Of a DNA stretch of 39,525 bases, positions 21,548-27,895 are shown one piece after another; within the stretch, counting starts at the first letter, position 1; every line of letters begins with the position of its first letter. The DNA lies in the IMG/VR virus record IMGVR_UViG_3300042560_001063, positions 1 through 39,525 of that record; one strand, 5' to 3'. The position numbers and the translations under genes were made by a program. The notes under the pieces are model-generated. The model searched no databases, was not told the origin of the DNA, and was given only the letters and a program-made list of their open reading frames with translations. The stretch is from a virus.

Positions 21548-21719
21548 GTTCAGTACCTCTTAGCCAATCTTTTACCTAACCCATTGAAAGCCAATAATTA
21601 TTTTTCGAGGTTGGTGAGCCCAGATGTAAGCGACTTGTCGTTGTATCTCAACGGCTTACGCTGGCTAACAGGGTTTTCTGCCCCATTGATTGCATTGCGT
21701 GAATTCAGGAATGGCTAAC
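21541..21719. other. Putative integrase arm sites / attP region
   Basis: TGGCTAA occurs at 21541-21547 (the integrase stop), inverted as TTAGCCA at 21560-21566, and as TGGCTAAC at 21662-21669 and 21712-21719, the last two exactly 50 bases apart. Between them lie AT-rich sequence and an inverted GTAAGC/GCTTAC pair (21626-21631, 21653-21658). No gene is seen in 21548-21815. Repeated short sites next to an integrase are typical of arm-type binding sites in attP; the core crossover site cannot be identified. Confidence 0.45.
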
Positions 21720-21757
21720 GTGTTGGGCGCATGATGCCCGTGCTTCAGACATGAAGC

Positions 21758-21792
21758 GGCCCCGCCCGTCCCGGCAAGGACGAAGCAGGGCC
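21758..21792 (+). other. Nested hairpin downstream of integrase
   Basis: GGCCC/GGGCC encloses CGTCC/GGACG around a CGGCAA loop, and another GGGC/GCCC pair lies just upstream. There is no U-run, so it is more likely a structured RNA element than a terminator. Confidence 0.35.
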
Positions 21793-21815
21793 TAACGCAA
21801 CACATGAGGTAAGTC

Positions 21816-21920
21816 ATGCGTCACGCTTCGCTGTTCCTATTCGTCCTGTCAGCCTTAATCAACACCGTCATGGCCCTGCTGGGCCTGGTGCTTATTGCGA
21901 TCTGGGGGACGACCCCATGA
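21816..21920 (+). CDS. Small membrane peptide (34 aa)
   Basis: Mostly one hydrophobic helix (FLFVLSALINTVMALLGLVL, then LIAIWG). The stop overlaps the next gene's ATG as ATGA. GAGG lies a few bases upstream of the start. Small coupled membrane proteins after integrase could act in exclusion. Function unknown. Confidence 0.55.
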   Translation: MRHASLFLFVLSALINTVMALLGLVLIAIWGTTP

Positions 21921-22069
21921 GCCGGGTTATCAAACGCCCTGCCAATGGCTGGGACCGCCGCCCCAATCACCTGCTGCCGGATGCGCTTTGGCTGCTGGCC
22001 TTCGGCTTTGGGTTCGCGTGCTTCTTTAACTGGACTAGCGCGGCTCTGGACGTGCTTGTGAGCCTTTAG
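21917..22069 (+). CDS. Small membrane protein (50 aa)
   Basis: The start is coupled to the preceding peptide as ATGA. After a basic N-terminus it has one strongly hydrophobic, aromatic-rich helix (LWLLAFGFGFACFFNW). It is followed by a GC-rich hairpin at 22079. Function unknown. Confidence 0.55.
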   Translation: MSRVIKRPANGWDRRPNHLLPDALWLLAFGFGFACFFNWTSAALDVLVSL

Positions 22070-22078
22070 AGGCCAAGT

Positions 22079-22108
22079 GGGGATGGCTGAAACGCTCAGA
22101 CCATCCCC
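22079..22108 (+). terminator. Hairpin after small membrane genes
   Basis: GGGGATGG-CTGA pairs with TCAG-a-CCATCCCC around AACGC: a long, nearly perfect stem just after the stop at 22069. No U-tract follows on either strand, so termination would be imperfect or factor-dependent. It could end the rightward operon or act on converging late transcripts. Confidence 0.5.
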
Positions 22109-22137
22109 CGTGCCCGACAACCGGGAGACGCCAAAGG

Positions 22138-22159
22138 TTTAACATGTGGGCATGTTAAA
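22138..22159. promoter_or_regulatory. Operator-like perfect palindrome
   Basis: TTTAACATG, four bases, CATGTTAAA: a perfect 9-base dyad, the form expected for a dimeric HTH regulator. It lies 26 bases upstream of the -35 of the promoter at 22186 and upstream of a cassette that encodes a small HTH protein (22454-22663), so autoregulation is plausible. Confidence 0.55.
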
Positions 22160-22185
22160 GCCAAAAAATAATTTCAGATGGGGGC

Positions 22186-22214
22186 TTGCAATCCAAATAG
22201 GTATGCCCTACATT
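22186..22214 (+). promoter_or_regulatory. Promoter for the small HTH cassette
   Basis: TTGCAA, a 17-base spacer and TACATT form a good sigma70-type promoter about 50 bases before the ATG at 22267. No other promoter is seen for that cassette. Confidence 0.55.
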
Positions 22215-22266
22215 CAGGACATGGCGCAGGGCAATCAGGCCCACGCTTTCAGGGCTGGAGGCTCTC

Positions 22267-22461
22267 ATGCTTTCTCTTTCCGCTACGTGCCTTTCCATCG
22301 CAGTCGCTTCGAAGCGTGGCACGCTTCGCCTTGAAGAAAAGGCTTCGCGCCTTGGCGGCACTTACGTCGCAATCTGCGACGAGCAGGGCATCATCGAGGC
22401 CGCTCTCGACATGGTCGAGGCGCAGCGCCGAGTTGCAGATGTGGAGGCGCGCATTGCGTAA
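22267..22461 (+). CDS. Hypothetical protein (64 aa)
   Basis: The ATG has GGAGG at ideal spacing and follows a good promoter. The sequence is mixed (LSIAVASKRGTLRLEEKA, YVAICDEQGIIEAALDMVEAQ), perhaps a small alpha/beta or helical protein. The stop overlaps the next start region. Not recognised. Confidence 0.6.
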   Translation: MLSLSATCLSIAVASKRGTLRLEEKASRLGGTYVAICDEQGIIEAALDMVEAQRRVADVEARIA

Positions 22462-22663
22462 CCACCTAATCCAAGTCGGCGAGGCTCTCTACGGGCCTCG
22501 CTTTCAGCGTGAACTAGCCGCCGCCCTAGGCGTCAACGAGCGCACCATGCGCCGATGGGTGGCGGGAGACTTCGAGCCGCCTGAAAGCCTCAAGGCTGAC
22601 TTGCTGGCCCTGCTGCGAGAGCGGCGGGGGCAACTTGGTTCCCTGATAAACAGTATGAAGTGA
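22454..22663 (+). CDS. Small HTH DNA-binding protein (69 aa)
   Basis: FQRELAAALGVNERTMRRWVAGD is a clear helix-turn-helix of a type common in small phage regulators, followed by ESLKADLLALLRER. A TTG at 22454 with GGAGG six bases upstream is the most likely start; an ATG at 22439 lacks one. The 3' end overlaps the 3' end of the Rz1 gene, which runs the other way, by 74 bases. Perhaps a lysogeny or excision regulator acting at the palindrome upstream. Confidence 0.7.
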   Translation: MRNHLIQVGEALYGPRFQRELAAALGVNERTMRRWVAGDFEPPESLKADLLALLRERRGQLGSLINSMK

Positions 22664-22901
22664 CCCAGCCCTGAAGCGCCGTGTGCTTGGCTCTCAGGGC
22701 CTCAAAGCGGCCTATATCGCTTGCCCATGTCTCTACGACGACTGGCAGCGGTATAGGCTCAGGAAGGCTTCTGGAGGCGTCAAGGGGCGGCTCTGCCACT
22801 AGCAGGCTGGGCGGGGGCTGCGGGCATGACACCCGCTCGTAAGTCACGCAGCCCGTTAGAGACAGGAGCAGCAATGCGGCAGTCAGGCTTGTCTTGTACA
22901 T
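22590..22901 (-). CDS. Rz1-like outer-membrane spanin lipoprotein (103 aa)
   Basis: The signal peptide ends in a lipobox, LSLTGC, so the Cys at 18 would be lipidated. The proline-rich segments CPQPPPSLLVAEPP and LPEPIPLP are characteristic of Rz1. The gene starts inside the Rz gene in another frame (overlap 22780-22901), the classic Rz/Rz1 arrangement. With Rz it fuses inner and outer membranes at lysis of a Gram-negative host. At 103 residues it is longer than lambda Rz1. Confidence 0.85.
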   Translation of the reverse strand: MYKTSLTAALLLLSLTGCVTYERVSCPQPPPSLLVAEPPLDASRSLPEPIPLPVVVETWASDIGRFEALRAKHTALQGWVTSYCLSGNQVAPAALAAGPASQP

Positions 22902-23148
22902 ATTCGCGTACAGTCTTGGTTACAATTCGCACACCTGTTCCGATGCGTGCCTCGGCTTCGCTGAGTTTCACCTGAAGGCTCAAGCGGTCAGCGTCCGCTC
23001 GCACCCTGCGCTGCAGCTCGGCTCTTAGCTCGTGCTTCAGCACCGCCGCTTCCGCAGCCCTGATGCGCCACCCATTGGCAGCCCATCCCCCGTAGAGGAG
23101 CGCCGCCACGATAAGCGCAGCGCCCCCCAACTTGAGATAGTTAAGCAT
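22780..23148 (-). CDS. Rz-like inner-membrane spanin (122 aa)
   Basis: An N-terminal membrane anchor (LGGAALIVAALLYGGWAANGW) is followed by a long charged coiled coil (AAEAAVLKHELRAELQRRV, SLQVKLSEAEARI) and a C-terminal periplasmic tail. The ATG at 23148 overlaps the holin-like gene stop by 8 bases. The embedded Rz1 confirms the assignment. Confidence 0.85.
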   Translation of the reverse strand: MLNYLKLGGAALIVAALLYGGWAANGWRIRAAEAAVLKHELRAELQRRVRADADRLSLQVKLSEAEARIGTGVRIVTKTVREYVQDKPDCRIAAPVSNGLRDLRAGVMPAAPAQPASGRAAP

Positions 23149-23353
23149 TGGGCTTCGGCAGGTTGTTGGCGACCGCTGCGCGAAGCGTTGCGGCTGTGCC
23201 AGCGCCAATCCAGACGAGGACGTATGTCGGAACGTCGGGCAAGTCGCCCATTCCCGTGAAGACGAGAAGCTCGTCGACCGACATATAGACGCCGACGATT
23301 GACGCAAGAACGGCGAGGATGTAGGTCCGCGCCCCGATGAGTTTGTCGAGCAT
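23141..23353 (-). CDS. Holin-like membrane protein (70 aa)
   Basis: Two hydrophobic segments (ARTYILAVLASIVGVYM and VPTYVLVWIGAGTAATL) and a short basic C-terminus just upstream of Rz/Rz1 fit a small two-helix holin or related membrane protein. The ATG at 23353 with GGTGGA upstream is preferred to the extension starting at 23377. Topology and function are inferred from position and length. Confidence 0.6.
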   Translation of the reverse strand: MLDKLIGARTYILAVLASIVGVYMSVDELLVFTGMGDLPDVPTYVLVWIGAGTAATLRAAVANNLPKPNA

Positions 23354-23396
23354 ATTCCACCTATCAGTTAAACGCACAGACCCGGTGCGCGCGGGT

Positions 23397-23597
23397 TTAC
23401 TCGTTCTGCATCAACTTGGATGCACGAACGCCTATCTCGTACAGGTGCCCATCTAACTCGCTGCCAGACTTGCCGCGCGCCGTGATGAATACCTCAAAGG
23501 GGATAGTCCAGTTTCCAAGGTGGTCTTGCTTGAAGCCCACGCTGACAGCAAAAGGCCCAACCTGCTCCGTGACTGTGAAGCGCCTTGCGGGTATCAC
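23397..23597 (-). CDS. Hypothetical protein (66 aa; longer form from 23642 possible)
   Basis: A GTG at 23597 overlaps the previous stop as GTGA, with GGTGG upstream. It is strand-rich (RRFTVTEQVGPFAVSVGFKQ, WTIPFEVFITARG), probably a small beta domain. An in-frame GTG at 23642 would give 81 residues. Not recognised; in the lysis region. Confidence 0.55.
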   Translation of the reverse strand: MIPARRFTVTEQVGPFAVSVGFKQDHLGNWTIPFEVFITARGKSGSELDGHLYEIGVRASKLMQNE

Positions 23598-23842
23598 TTG
23601 ACCACCTTCACCTTCGGCTCCTGCATTCCGTTCTTCTGCCACTGGAAAAGATCCTCATAGAATTGGATGGTGGCCTTGTTCATGGGTGTTTCGGGGTGGA
23701 AGCATTCCTTGATGATCCACTGCCGCCGCAACTCGTCCGCGTTCTCCACGTTGATCTGAGTGAATGGCAGGGCCTCGACCGCAAGGGCCATCCGCGCGTC
23801 ATGCACTTCGGGGTCTTCGTGGTCGGTGATGTCGCTAGTCAT
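23594..23842 (-). CDS. Hypothetical protein (82 aa)
   Basis: Overlaps the metallophosphoesterase gene by 8 bases. Acidic N-terminus (TDHEDPEVHDARM), a helix (NADELRRQWIIKECF), and a basic C-terminus. No family is recognised; translated within the late lysis operon. Confidence 0.55.
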   Translation of the reverse strand: MTSDITDHEDPEVHDARMALAVEALPFTQINVENADELRRQWIIKECFHPETPMNKATIQFYEDLFQWQKNGMQEPKVKVVK

Positions 23843-25109
23843 GATCCACCCTCACCTTGCGCATTGTCGTCAGGCCCCACTTAGGATGGGTCCACCACAT
23901 GGTTTGCGTGGGCGGTTCAGGCTCGCAGCGCAGTTCGGTTCGCGCGTATTCGTTGAACCCGGCTAGTGAGCCATTCACGATCGCGTTAGGCAGAACCATT
24001 GCCGTGTGGAAGTGCCCAACATCCACATAGTCAACCTGCTTACCCATGCGCGCGTATTGCGTGCGGACCTTGTGGCTTCCCTTGGAAATATTTGCTGCAG
24101 GGCCTATGAAGCCACCTGACCCCCGTGACCCGATCCGGTCCCCGTGCGTGAGAACGTGCGTGGTGCCGTACACCTGATAAAGCGCGTCACCCGATGGAGG
24201 AGCGCAGAAGGTGATGCGGGTTTCGCCCTTGGCCTTGAAGTAGGACTCAATGGCCCAAATTGCGAGGTAGTCATAAGTCAGGGCAACGAAACGCTTGGCC
24301 CTTGGCTTGAAGGTTGTCCTGTCGTGGTTCCCTGGCACGCTATACACCGTGACCCTGGGGACCATCTTCAGCAGTTCTTCGAGGCCCCGGATCTCTTCCT
24401 CGGCCACCATCTGCGTCTGCTCGGTCGGGACCGTGTCCTGCGTCTCGCTCAAGTCCGCGTGAATGTCCCCTGACACTGCGTCCCCGCCCCTGAGATAGAC
24501 AAGGCCCGGATAGCGCATCTGCGGGTCTTCGCGCTGTAGCAGCTTGCCCGCTGTGTTGATGAGCCTGCGGTATCTCTCGCGGAAGATGTCGGGGTTGTAG
24601 TCGTTCGGGAAGTCTAGTTCCGCGCTGCGTATGACTTCGCCAGCTTGAAAGTCAGAAGTGAAAAGCGTCGGTATTTCAGGCTGTGATTTGCCGGGCGTTG
24701 TCTTTATTTGCCAAGTTGGAATACTAAGGCTTTCGGGCTGAAGGTTAAACACCGACTTGCGGATGTCTTCCAGCTTCGAAGCGTACTCAAGCGCATCGGT
24801 CAGGCGCTTCTGCAGGTCAGCGACTTGGTTGCGGGTTCTGACCGTATCCGGCGTCTGCTGCTCAATCTTTGCCGCCTCAGAGGCTTTGTAGAGGCTCCAC
24901 TTGGGCGGGGCAAACTTCAGTATCTTGGCCCGGTGGATTGAGTTCTGGAGGCTTGCGGGGCCAATGCCAAGGGCCTCTGCTGCTATCGCTATGGCCCCTC
25001 TGATGTGTGAGCCAGCCGTTCCCGGTGGTGGGTGTCCCTTGCGTAAAGCGTCTTCGATAACAGCCTTGCGGCGAGTCCATTCCTGCTTGTTCAGCGGAGG
25101 AGTTGGCAC
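23835..25109 (-). CDS. Calcineurin-like metallophosphoesterase with N-terminal HTH-like region (424 aa)
   Basis: Metal-binding motifs of the phosphoesterase fold are SDFQ (152-155), GGD (208-210), GNHDR (260-264), THGD (321-324) and GHFH (365-368). An N-terminal region (RRKAVIEDALRKGH, AIAAEALGIGPASLQNSIHRAKI) looks like a helix-turn-helix, followed by a coiled coil around 90-120. Such fusions occur in many phages and their role is unclear; a nuclease or DNA-end processing function is likely. The GTG start has AAGGTG upstream. Its position in the lysis cassette is notable. Confidence 0.82.
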   Translation of the reverse strand: MPTPPLNKQEWTRRKAVIEDALRKGHPPPGTAGSHIRGAIAIAAEALGIGPASLQNSIHRAKILKFAPPKWSLYKASEAAKIEQQTPDTVRTRNQVADLQKRLTDALEYASKLEDIRKSVFNLQPESLSIPTWQIKTTPGKSQPEIPTLFTSDFQAGEVIRSAELDFPNDYNPDIFRERYRRLINTAGKLLQREDPQMRYPGLVYLRGGDAVSGDIHADLSETQDTVPTEQTQMVAEEEIRGLEELLKMVPRVTVYSVPGNHDRTTFKPRAKRFVALTYDYLAIWAIESYFKAKGETRITFCAPPSGDALYQVYGTTHVLTHGDRIGSRGSGGFIGPAANISKGSHKVRTQYARMGKQVDYVDVGHFHTAMVLPNAIVNGSLAGFNEYARTELRCEPEPPTQTMWWTHPKWGLTTMRKVRVDHD

Positions 25110-25143
25110 CGTGTCACCTTTTTACCGTTCGGGGCAATATGAG

Positions 25144-25308
25144 TCAGGTATGCGATAGAATTGTGTAAATCAGCGCGAGCGGGAAAAATGCGAGCGTGCA
25201 GAACACAAGGCTGGGCGCAGTCCATAGCCACTGCAGCTTCCAGATGTCCCACCTGCGGGGATTCCTATAAAATATGCGCTCTGAGGCCCGCTTCGTTGTC
25301 TTCGGCAT
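25144..25308 (-). CDS. Small membrane protein, lysis cassette (54 aa)
   Basis: The ATG follows the upstream TGA after one base and has GGTGG upstream. A basic N-terminus (PKTTKRASERIFYRNPRRW) precedes one hydrophobic hairpin or helix (LVFCTLAFFPLALIYTIL). With the neighbouring membrane protein it may form the holin/antiholin unit, which is unproven. Confidence 0.55.
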   Translation of the reverse strand: MPKTTKRASERIFYRNPRRWDIWKLQWLWTAPSLVFCTLAFFPLALIYTILSHT

Positions 25309-25309
25309 G

Positions 25310-25561
25310 TCAGCCACCAGGCCCGACGATAGCTTTAAGGCCGAAATAGCCAAGCACCGAAGCAATGGTGCCCACGATTCCGGGGACAAGGAAGATAACG
25401 TATTTCGCACCCTTGGCTTGGTTCAGGAGCGCGGTCAGTTGTGTCACCGTGTCCTTTAGCTCTTTGACCTCCGTCTTTAGGTCTTTGACCTCCCCGGTAA
25501 GCGAGGCCACGGTTCCTTGCAATTGCCCGAAGTCACGGTGCAGATCCAGTTCACTGCTCAT
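25310..25561 (-). CDS. Coiled-coil membrane protein, holin candidate (83 aa)
   Basis: An N-terminal coiled coil (LQGTVASLTGEVKDLKTEV, KELKDTVTQLTALLNQ) is followed by a C-terminal hydrophobic segment (YVIFLVPGIVGTIASVLGYF). The ATG overlaps the endolysin stop as ATGA, the tight link expected of a holin-endolysin pair. Membrane topology, and hence whether it is holin or antiholin, is not clear from sequence. Confidence 0.6.
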   Translation of the reverse strand: MSSELDLHRDFGQLQGTVASLTGEVKDLKTEVKELKDTVTQLTALLNQAKGAKYVIFLVPGIVGTIASVLGYFGLKAIVGPGG

Positions 25562-25950
25562 TTATAAACGCCTCTGCTCAACTCGATGTGGGGATAGTCC
25601 TTGAACGTCTTCCATTCAGACCCGCTGACAATGGGGACATTGAGTTCAGCAGCAGCCTGACGAAATGCTTTGATGACGGGCAAGAAAGCCGGGGTCTTCC
25701 ACGTCACCTCTCTGTCCCCGTCCCCGTCCGTGTCGATCAGGGGCGCGAAGTCGACCGCGAGGCCGTACAGGTGGCGGGAGTTGAGCGTCTTGCTGAGGCC
25801 CTTGGCAAACAGGATCCGCTGGCGTTCTTTGGTCCTCATGCCTTCAGTGATGATGAAACCGCCGGGCATGATCTCAGCAGCCCGCTTGACCACAGCCACC
25901 AAGTCAGGATGCACGCCCACAAGGGCTTTCAGACTGCGTTCATTCAGCAT
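25558..25950 (-). CDS. Endolysin, M15 L-alanyl-D-glutamate peptidase family (130 aa)
   Basis: Cuts the peptide cross-links of peptidoglycan. Zinc ligands: H60 and D67 in SRHLYGLAVD, and H121 in DYPHIEL. EGMRTKERQ and SEWKTFKDYPH are typical of T5-like endolysins. The length matches the family (~130-140 aa). No signal peptide is seen, so export depends on the holin. Confidence 0.88.
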   Translation of the reverse strand: MLNERSLKALVGVHPDLVAVVKRAAEIMPGGFIITEGMRTKERQRILFAKGLSKTLNSRHLYGLAVDFAPLIDTDGDGDREVTWKTPAFLPVIKAFRQAAAELNVPIVSGSEWKTFKDYPHIELSRGVYK

Positions 25951-26011
25951 TGTAGGAGATCCAACTCAGGAGAAGCAGCAGGCCCAAGAAGGCCACAAGT
26001 TCAGGGGTCAT
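25940..26011 (-). CDS. Possible 23-aa membrane peptide before the endolysin
   Basis: A single hydrophobic helix (ELVAFLGLLLLLSWIS) ending within the first codons of the endolysin gene, with a modest GAGAG upstream. The overlap with the endolysin start and the composition suggest a small lysis regulator, but a chance reading frame is also possible. Confidence 0.35.
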   Translation of the reverse strand: MTPELVAFLGLLLLLSWISYNAE

Positions 26012-26031
26012 GATGTAGCTCTCACATGAAA

Positions 26032-26061
26032 CAAGGCCCGCGCACTCACGTGGGGCGCGGG
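26032..26061 (-). terminator. Hairpin downstream of the fibre-associated gene
   Basis: On the minus strand CCCGCGC pairs with GCGCGGG around a CCCACGTGAGT loop, followed by CCTTGTTTC. A moderate intrinsic terminator or attenuator between structural and lysis genes. Confidence 0.5.
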
Positions 26062-26067
26062 TATGGC

Positions 26068-26091
26068 AGAGCGCGTTGCAGGGCGCGCTCT
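26068..26091 (-). terminator. Second hairpin adjacent to the stop of the 206-aa gene
   Basis: AGAGCGCG and CGCGCTCT form a perfect 8-base stem around an 8-base loop that overlaps the TAG at 26090-26092. It has no U-tract of its own and works, if at all, with the next hairpin downstream. Confidence 0.45.
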
Positions 26092-26710
26092 ACTGAGCCT
26101 GAGGAAAAGGAGGGTAAACCCCAGGCTGTCTTAATTCGTCCAGCCAAACGCGGCGCAACTCTGCATCGTCGCGCGCGTTCGTGATGGCGGTCTGAAACTC
26201 CGCCTTGTTCAACTTGATCTCTGGCTTTCCAAACAGATCCGCCGCCCTGCGTGCGTTTTCGCGTGAAACAGCGCCCCGCAAGCGTTCCCACTGGATGAGC
26301 CTTGCGGCTTCCATGTCGACACGCGGCAGGCCAGAGTTCGACCCCTTGCGTGTCCATGCGTCACGGAACCAGCGGTCTGGCAGTTCGTCGTTGCGGATCA
26401 CTTGGGCGTCGTAGCCGAAGCGGTCGCAGTCATGCAGCCGGATGACATTCCAAGCCTCTGCGGTAGAACACCCACCCCACTGCATCGCCTTGACGAAGGT
26501 CCATGCAGCGTCTTCGGTGATGGCGTTGCCCTTCTGCAATTCGGGGCAAGTCTTGCGCCTGACAAGTTCAGACAGGAACCCGCGCGGTCTGTCGTCCCAA
26601 AGCCCCCCGCCCCCTGTCATGTAGCCCAATGCCCACCACGTGGGACGGCAGACAGTTACGCCGCCATCAGCCCTGCGCGTGTAGACAATGCCGTGTGTAA
26701 GGGGCGTCAC
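26090..26710 (-). CDS. Fibre-associated hypothetical protein (206 aa)
   Basis: A GTG overlaps the fibre stop (GTGA). The part VIRNDELPDRWFRDAW, followed by VDMEAARLIQWERLRG, resembles a recurrent phage protein family found directly after tail fibre genes, whose members contain a (D/N)DELPDR-FRDAW motif and a VDM-A segment. The function is unknown; an assembly or chaperone role for the fibre is one possibility. The N-terminus (MTPLTHGIVYTRRADGGVTV) is strand-rich. Confidence 0.65.
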   Translation of the reverse strand: MTPLTHGIVYTRRADGGVTVCRPTWWALGYMTGGGGLWDDRPRGFLSELVRRKTCPELQKGNAITEDAAWTFVKAMQWGGCSTAEAWNVIRLHDCDRFGYDAQVIRNDELPDRWFRDAWTRKGSNSGLPRVDMEAARLIQWERLRGAVSRENARRAADLFGKPEIKLNKAEFQTAITNARDDAELRRVWLDELRQPGVYPPFPQAQ

Positions 26711-27894
26711 TGATCGCCAAGGCCCGCCAAGCAGGTATTGGTCAGGCCCGTTTCGTTTGCCGTGCCGTCGAGGAAGAAGGCGTTTATTTCGACCGTGCCC
26801 GCAGCCATTGAGCGCGAGTTGGACTGCTTCGCCTGTGTCGCTTCAGCCGTCACAAGTGCCGACCAGAATGCGCTCGAGAAGTCCGTGGCAATGGTCACGG
26901 TATAGCGGCAGACGCCCGTGTCAGCCGTGGAAGTTACATTCCATGACCCGTTATCGACACCTGCGGGAGTGACGTTTGCCCACACTTTCCCCATGCCCCG
27001 GTGGTGCTGCATGTTGCCGACTGTGGAGAATAGGGACGTGCTGGTCCCCGTCTCCAAGTCAGTCTGCGTGGCTGTGAAGGTGGTGAGGTTGAGCGGTGAG
27101 CCAGTAGCCCGCTGATAGCTAAAGCAGCGCCAGTTCGAGCCAGAGCCGTCAGCCGCAGCCTCGTTGACGAAGATGGCCGTGTCACCTGCTGCTGTTGTGA
27201 TATTGGCAGCGCCCGGAAGGATCAGGCTGGTGCCGTTGTGGGTCATGGTCAAAGCACCCGCAAAGCGCAACTTGATGCACCGCCCGCCCTGCGCCGATGA
27301 GATGCCCGTGACGCCTGTTGTGCCTGTGACGTTGAACACCCCACCGCCACCCGCTGGGAGCGACAGCGTCGATGCAGAGGCAATGTCTGGCCCGCGCTGC
27401 CAAATGCCTGCAAGTGCGTCAGGCGTCACAACAACGGATGTGCTGGTGCCTGTCAGGACTTCAGACACCGTGGCTGCGTTGCCGATGGAGTCGACGGGGC
27501 CTTCGTTGATCCAGGCGCTGTTGGCTGCGTTGCGGCGGTACACGTTACCGTCGGTTGTATTGTAGTAACGTAAGAATGCGTAAGTAGTCGCAGGCGCGCT
27601 TGCTGCCGTGATGAGCTGCGATGTCCCGTCTACCGGGTCCAGCGTGTCAATGGTGACATCGGCAGAAGTGGTCAGCAGGACCTTAAACCGCTGGGCGGTC
27701 AAGTAAATGTCAGGGAACCTGCCGTTAGCATCCGCGACAACCGGGTTCGCATTCGCCGACGTTAACCCTGCATTGCTGTAGGTTGTCTGCGGGGTTGTGG
27801 TCCCGGTGGCGTAGAACCATGCCTTGGCTGCTGCATACGGAGCGCCGTTGCCGTCTACGAGTGTCTGGCCGGAAAGGTGGAAGAGTTGAGCCAT
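26707..27894 (-). CDS. Tail fibre/receptor-binding protein (395 aa)
   Basis: The N-terminal domain contains DGNGAPYAAAKAWFYATGTT, then NPVVADANGRFPDIYL, a motif pair found in many phage tail proteins and similar in style to tailspike head-binding domains. The rest is Gly/Thr/Ser-rich beta structure (TLSLPAGGGGVFNVTGTTG). The ATG at 27894 with AGGA upstream is better than the extension to 27939. It follows the ejection proteins, the place of the P22 tailspike gene. Confidence 0.75.
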   Translation of the reverse strand: MAQLFHLSGQTLVDGNGAPYAAAKAWFYATGTTTPQTTYSNAGLTSANANPVVADANGRFPDIYLTAQRFKVLLTTSADVTIDTLDPVDGTSQLITAASAPATTYAFLRYYNTTDGNVYRRNAANSAWINEGPVDSIGNAATVSEVLTGTSTSVVVTPDALAGIWQRGPDIASASTLSLPAGGGGVFNVTGTTGVTGISSAQGGRCIKLRFAGALTMTHNGTSLILPGAANITTAAGDTAIFVNEAAADGSGSNWRCFSYQRATGSPLNLTTFTATQTDLETGTSTSLFSTVGNMQHHRGMGKVWANVTPAGVDNGSWNVTSTADTGVCRYTVTIATDFSSAFWSALVTAEATQAKQSNSRSMAAGTVEINAFFLDGTANETGLTNTCLAGLGDQ

Positions 27895-27895
27895 C

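Noticed and set aside
21751-21795. 14-codon reading frame upstream of the small membrane genes
   Set aside because: Arg/Pro-rich, coincides with a hairpin, and has no clear Shine-Dalgarno sequence; insufficient support.
22178-22453. Long N-terminal extension of the 69-aa HTH gene
   Set aside because: It overlaps the well-supported 22267 gene in another frame and its composition is that of a shadow frame.
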